A DNA stretch of 7,112 nt from JAHJQQ01 sp041739295 (lineage in GTDB: Bacteria; Pseudomonadota; Gammaproteobacteria; Thiohalobacterales; Thiohalobacteraceae): contig JBGSOE010000005.1 in NCBI GenBank assembly GCA_041739295.1, positions 1 through 7,112 on the forward strand, given 5' to 3'. Made by a program: the position numbers and the translations under genes. The notes beneath the pieces were generated by a model. It did not search any database, had not been told where the DNA came from, and saw nothing but the letters and a program-made list of their open reading frames with translations. Within the stretch, counting starts at the first letter, position 1. Each line of letters begins with the position of its first letter. Shown piece after piece: positions 5,000-7,112 of this stretch.

Positions 5000-5626
5000 T
5001 CAGGCGCCGTGAATACCGATCTTGGCTTCTTCGATTTCCTTCGCCTTTTTCAGAATGGCGTGCAGGCCCTTGGCATCTTTACAGCCATGACCGCTCAGCA
5101 TTTCCATGGGCGACATGCGTTTGGTTTTCAGCATACCCAGGCCGATGTCTTTCATTTTCAGCGAGGTCTTGATGCCTTCGCCGATGCCGTTCATGAAATA
5201 CAGCGATAGGCCCAGCTTCAGCTCGTTGACGCGGCCGGTCTTGACCAGGTTGTCCCAGAACAGCTGGGCGAACTTGGCCGTCGCCTGCTGCTTGGGCGCC
5301 AGACCCAGACGCTTCGCGTACGTGGCCAGGCCGTGCATGATATGGGTGATCGGCAGGCCGCGCGGGCACCGGGCAATGCAGTTGTAGCAAGAGGTGCACA
5401 TCCACATGGAGCTGGAGTTCAGCACCTCTTCGCGCTTGTTGGCACGAATCAGCATGAAGATCTCCTGCGGTGGATGTTCCCAATGCGGACCGAGCGGGCA
5501 GGAGCCCGAGCAGACGCCGCACTGCATGCACATTTTCACCCAATCGCCTTCTTCCACATTGGCTTCGACTTCCTTGAGGAAGTTGCCGCGGAATTTTTCG
5601 ACCATCTCGTTGTTGTAATTGCTCAT
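5000..5626 (-). CDS. hdrC: HdrC-like 2x[4Fe-4S] protein, Qmo-associated
   Basis: The 208-residue protein is an HdrC homologue. Two ferredoxin-type motifs bind [4Fe-4S] clusters: C33-x2-C36-x2-C39-x3-C43-P and C77-x2-C80-x2-C83-x3-C87-P. The remaining C-terminal part is helical and basic, and I see no clear membrane helix, unlike QmoC, in which an HdrC-like domain is fused to a cytochrome b-like HdrE/NarI membrane domain. Here that membrane part is absent, so the subunit is soluble or peripheral. The ATG at 5626 is preceded by AGGAG, which overlaps the qmoB stop codon (9-base gap), showing translational coupling. It wires electrons between the FAD/iron-sulfur protein QmoB and HdrB. The family call is firm; its in vivo partner is inferred from gene order. 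Confidence 0.94.
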   Translation of the reverse strand: MSNYNNEMVEKFRGNFLKEVEANVEEGDWVKMCMQCGVCSGSCPLGPHWEHPPQEIFMLIRANKREEVLNSSSMWMCTSCYNCIARCPRGLPITHIMHGLATYAKRLGLAPKQQATAKFAQLFWDNLVKTGRVNELKLGLSLYFMNGIGEGIKTSLKMKDIGLGMLKTKRMSPMEMLSGHGCKDAKGLHAILKKAKEIEEAKIGIHGA

Positions 5627-5635
5627 GAGGGGCTC

Positions 5636-7112
5636 CTAGAACTTGAACGGGCTCATGCCGATCTTTTCGATGGTCGCGGCCATGTCTTCGATCAGCTGGG
5701 GTGCACGCTTGATGTCGGTGATAGCTACCTCGTAGGTCGCGACGCGCTCCTGCTCAAGGTTGAGCGTCTTGAGGGTGTCGTCGATCTTGCTCATGCGCAT
5801 ATGCGCCAGTTCCGAGCCTTTCACGAAGTGGCATTGATAGTTGTCGCCCTTCTGGCACCCCATCAGAATCGCGCCGTCATAACCGCTGTTCAGCGCGTCG
5901 GTGATCCAGATGGTATTCACCGAACCCAGGCAACGCACCGGAATCACGCGGGTGAAGGCGCTGTACTGCATGCCTTGCTGAGCGGCCATGTCTAGCGCCG
6001 GATAGGCGTCATTCTCACAGGCCAACACCAGAATGCGCGGCTTCTCCGAGAACTCGTCGGGCATATCGACGGCTTTCAGCTGCTGGCCGACGGTTTCCAC
6101 TGAGTAGTTCTCGAACGAAATCACGCGCACCGGACAGGCACCCATACAGGTACCGCAACGGCGGCAGCGCGATTCGTTGAACACTGGATAACGCCGCTCG
6201 TCTTCGTCGATGGCGCCGAACGGGCATTCCACCGTGCAGCGTTTGCACTGGGTACAGCCTTCCTTGCGGAACGACGGATAGGACAGGTCGCCGGAGCGCG
6301 GGTGCGCGGCGCGACCGAGCTGCGCGTTCTCCATCGCTTGGATGGCCTTCAGCGCGGCGCCGGTGGCATCTTCGATGGCCTGCGCAATATCCATCGGACG
6401 ACGTACCGGACCGCAGGTGTAGATGCCGGTGCGACGCGTCTCGTAGGGGAAGCAGATGAAGTGCGAATCGTTGAAGCCGTGCTTGAGATGCGGCAGGTCT
6501 TTGCCCTGGCGATAGTTCATGTTCAGGATGGAGTCGGCATTGATCTTCCATTCGCCAGGCTCGTCCTGTTTGACCGCTTCGATGTCGACACCGGCGTTGG
6601 CAACCTGGCCGGTGGCTAGCACCACCAGATCGGCCTCGTCGGAGATCTCTTCGTTGAGGATCAGATCCTTGAACTTCACTTTCAGGCTGCCACCGGCCAC
6701 CGATACGTCACTGACCACGCCCTTGCGGAAGGTGATGCCTTTTTGCTGGCCGCTGCGATAGAAATCTTCGCCGGGCGCGCCGGGGGTGCGCAGATCGGTG
6801 AACAGGATGTCGGTTTCGATATCCGGGTTCTGATCCTTGAAGTACATCGCCTGCTTGATCGAGGTCGAGCAGCAGTGGCCGGAGCAGTAGCTGAGATGGC
6901 CTTCCTTCTCGCTGCGCTGACCGGCGCATTGCACGAAGATGACCTTTTTCACTTCCTTGCCGTCGGATGGGCGTTTGATAACACCGCCGTTGGCTGCCTT
7001 GGCGAGTTTTTCCAGACCCATCTGATCAACAACGTCGGGTGACTTGCCGCCGCCGAGTTCGGGCAGCAGACTCATGTCATACGCTTTGAAGCCCGAGGCC
7101 ATGATGATGGCG
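5636..7112 (-). CDS. qmoB: QmoB-type HdrA/MvhD fusion flavoprotein, C-terminal about 491 residues (runs off right edge)
   Basis: This is an HdrA-like FAD and iron-sulfur protein fused to an MvhD domain, the layout of QmoB in the quinone-interacting oxidoreductase that serves APS reductase. The frame is open to 7112 and the visible start, AIIMASGFKAYD, is internal sequence, so about 250 N-terminal residues with most of the FAD fold are missing. Counting from the internal Met at 7102: the HdrA cysteine cluster is C59-AGQR, then YC73-SGHC77-C78; the flavin-side motif GIYTCGPVRRPMDI lies near 230-245; two ferredoxin motifs are C283/C286/C289/C293 and C313/C316/C319/C323; the MvhD cysteines are C362, C391, C416 and C424. 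QmoA lacks the MvhD domain, and sHdrA proteins of the sulfur-oxidising sHdr system also lack it, so QmoB fits best. aprBA and qmoA are expected just upstream. Confidence 0.9.
   Translation of the reverse strand, partial: AIIMASGFKAYDMSLLPELGGGKSPDVVDQMGLEKLAKAANGGVIKRPSDGKEVKKVIFVQCAGQRSEKEGHLSYCSGHCCSTSIKQAMYFKDQNPDIETDILFTDLRTPGAPGEDFYRSGQQKGITFRKGVVSDVSVAGGSLKVKFKDLILNEEISDEADLVVLATGQVANAGVDIEAVKQDEPGEWKINADSILNMNYRQGKDLPHLKHGFNDSHFICFPYETRRTGIYTCGPVRRPMDIAQAIEDATGAALKAIQAMENAQLGRAAHPRSGDLSYPSFRKEGCTQCKRCTVECPFGAIDEDERRYPVFNESRCRRCGTCMGACPVRVISFENYSVETVGQQLKAVDMPDEFSEKPRILVLACENDAYPALDMAAQQGMQYSAFTRVIPVRCLGSVNTIWITDALNSGYDGAILMGCQKGDNYQCHFVKGSELAHMRMSKIDDTLKTLNLEQERVATYEVAITDIKRAPQLIEDMAATIEKIGMSPFKF

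Noticed and set aside
1..7112. CRISPR array, tRNA, rRNA, prophage or defence island
   Set aside because: No regularly spaced direct repeats, no tRNA-like cloverleaf and no phage or restriction genes were seen on either strand; the only defence-like element is the toxin-antitoxin pair.

Overview
The window looks like chromosomal DNA of a chemolithotrophic or phototrophic sulfur-oxidising proteobacterium (beta or gamma). The main evidence is the right-hand third, which carries the distal part of a Qmo/Hdr electron-transfer operon read on the minus strand: the C-terminal two thirds of a QmoB-type flavo-iron-sulfur protein, followed by separate HdrC and HdrB proteins in place of a QmoC membrane subunit. 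In sulfur oxidisers and sulfate reducers such genes normally lie next to aprBA and qmoA, which would be beyond the right edge. The taxonomic inference rests on gene content and protein resemblance only; no rRNA or other marker is present.

Layout from left to right: the first 130 codons of catalase-peroxidase katG (minus, running off the left edge), with a promoter and an OxyR-like half-site upstream; about 430 bases with no convincing gene; a periplasmic metallo-beta-lactamase-fold hydrolase (minus); a 130-bp hairpin-rich repeat in the presumed 5' leader of that hydrolase gene; a 55-codon cysteine-containing small gene (minus) lying out of frame with a longer spurious reading frame; a divergent EamA/DMT transporter (plus); a short intergenic stretch with two small inverted repeats; a BrnT-type toxin with a ribbon-helix-helix antitoxin (minus, 11-bp overlap) behind a promoter that contains a 7-bp-arm palindrome and appears to give a leaderless toxin mRNA; then a rho-independent terminator, a second palindrome, and the hdrB-hdrC-qmoB operon.

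The Qmo/Hdr genes are tightly packed (9 and 14 bp gaps, each ribosome binding site overlapping or abutting the previous stop codon) and end in a strong terminator, so they form one transcription unit. The inferred role is moving electrons between dissimilatory APS reductase and the quinone pool or a soluble carrier during sulfite/APS interconversion. The rest of the window is accessory or housekeeping: oxidative-stress defence (katG), a toxin-antitoxin module, a transporter and a hydrolase of unknown substrate. I found no CRISPR array, tRNA, rRNA or intact insertion sequence, and no clear new multi-gene system. The most unusual items are the unlinked HdrC/HdrB replacement for QmoC, the structured repeat in a likely 5' leader, the hidden small gene and the compact toxin-antitoxin operator.
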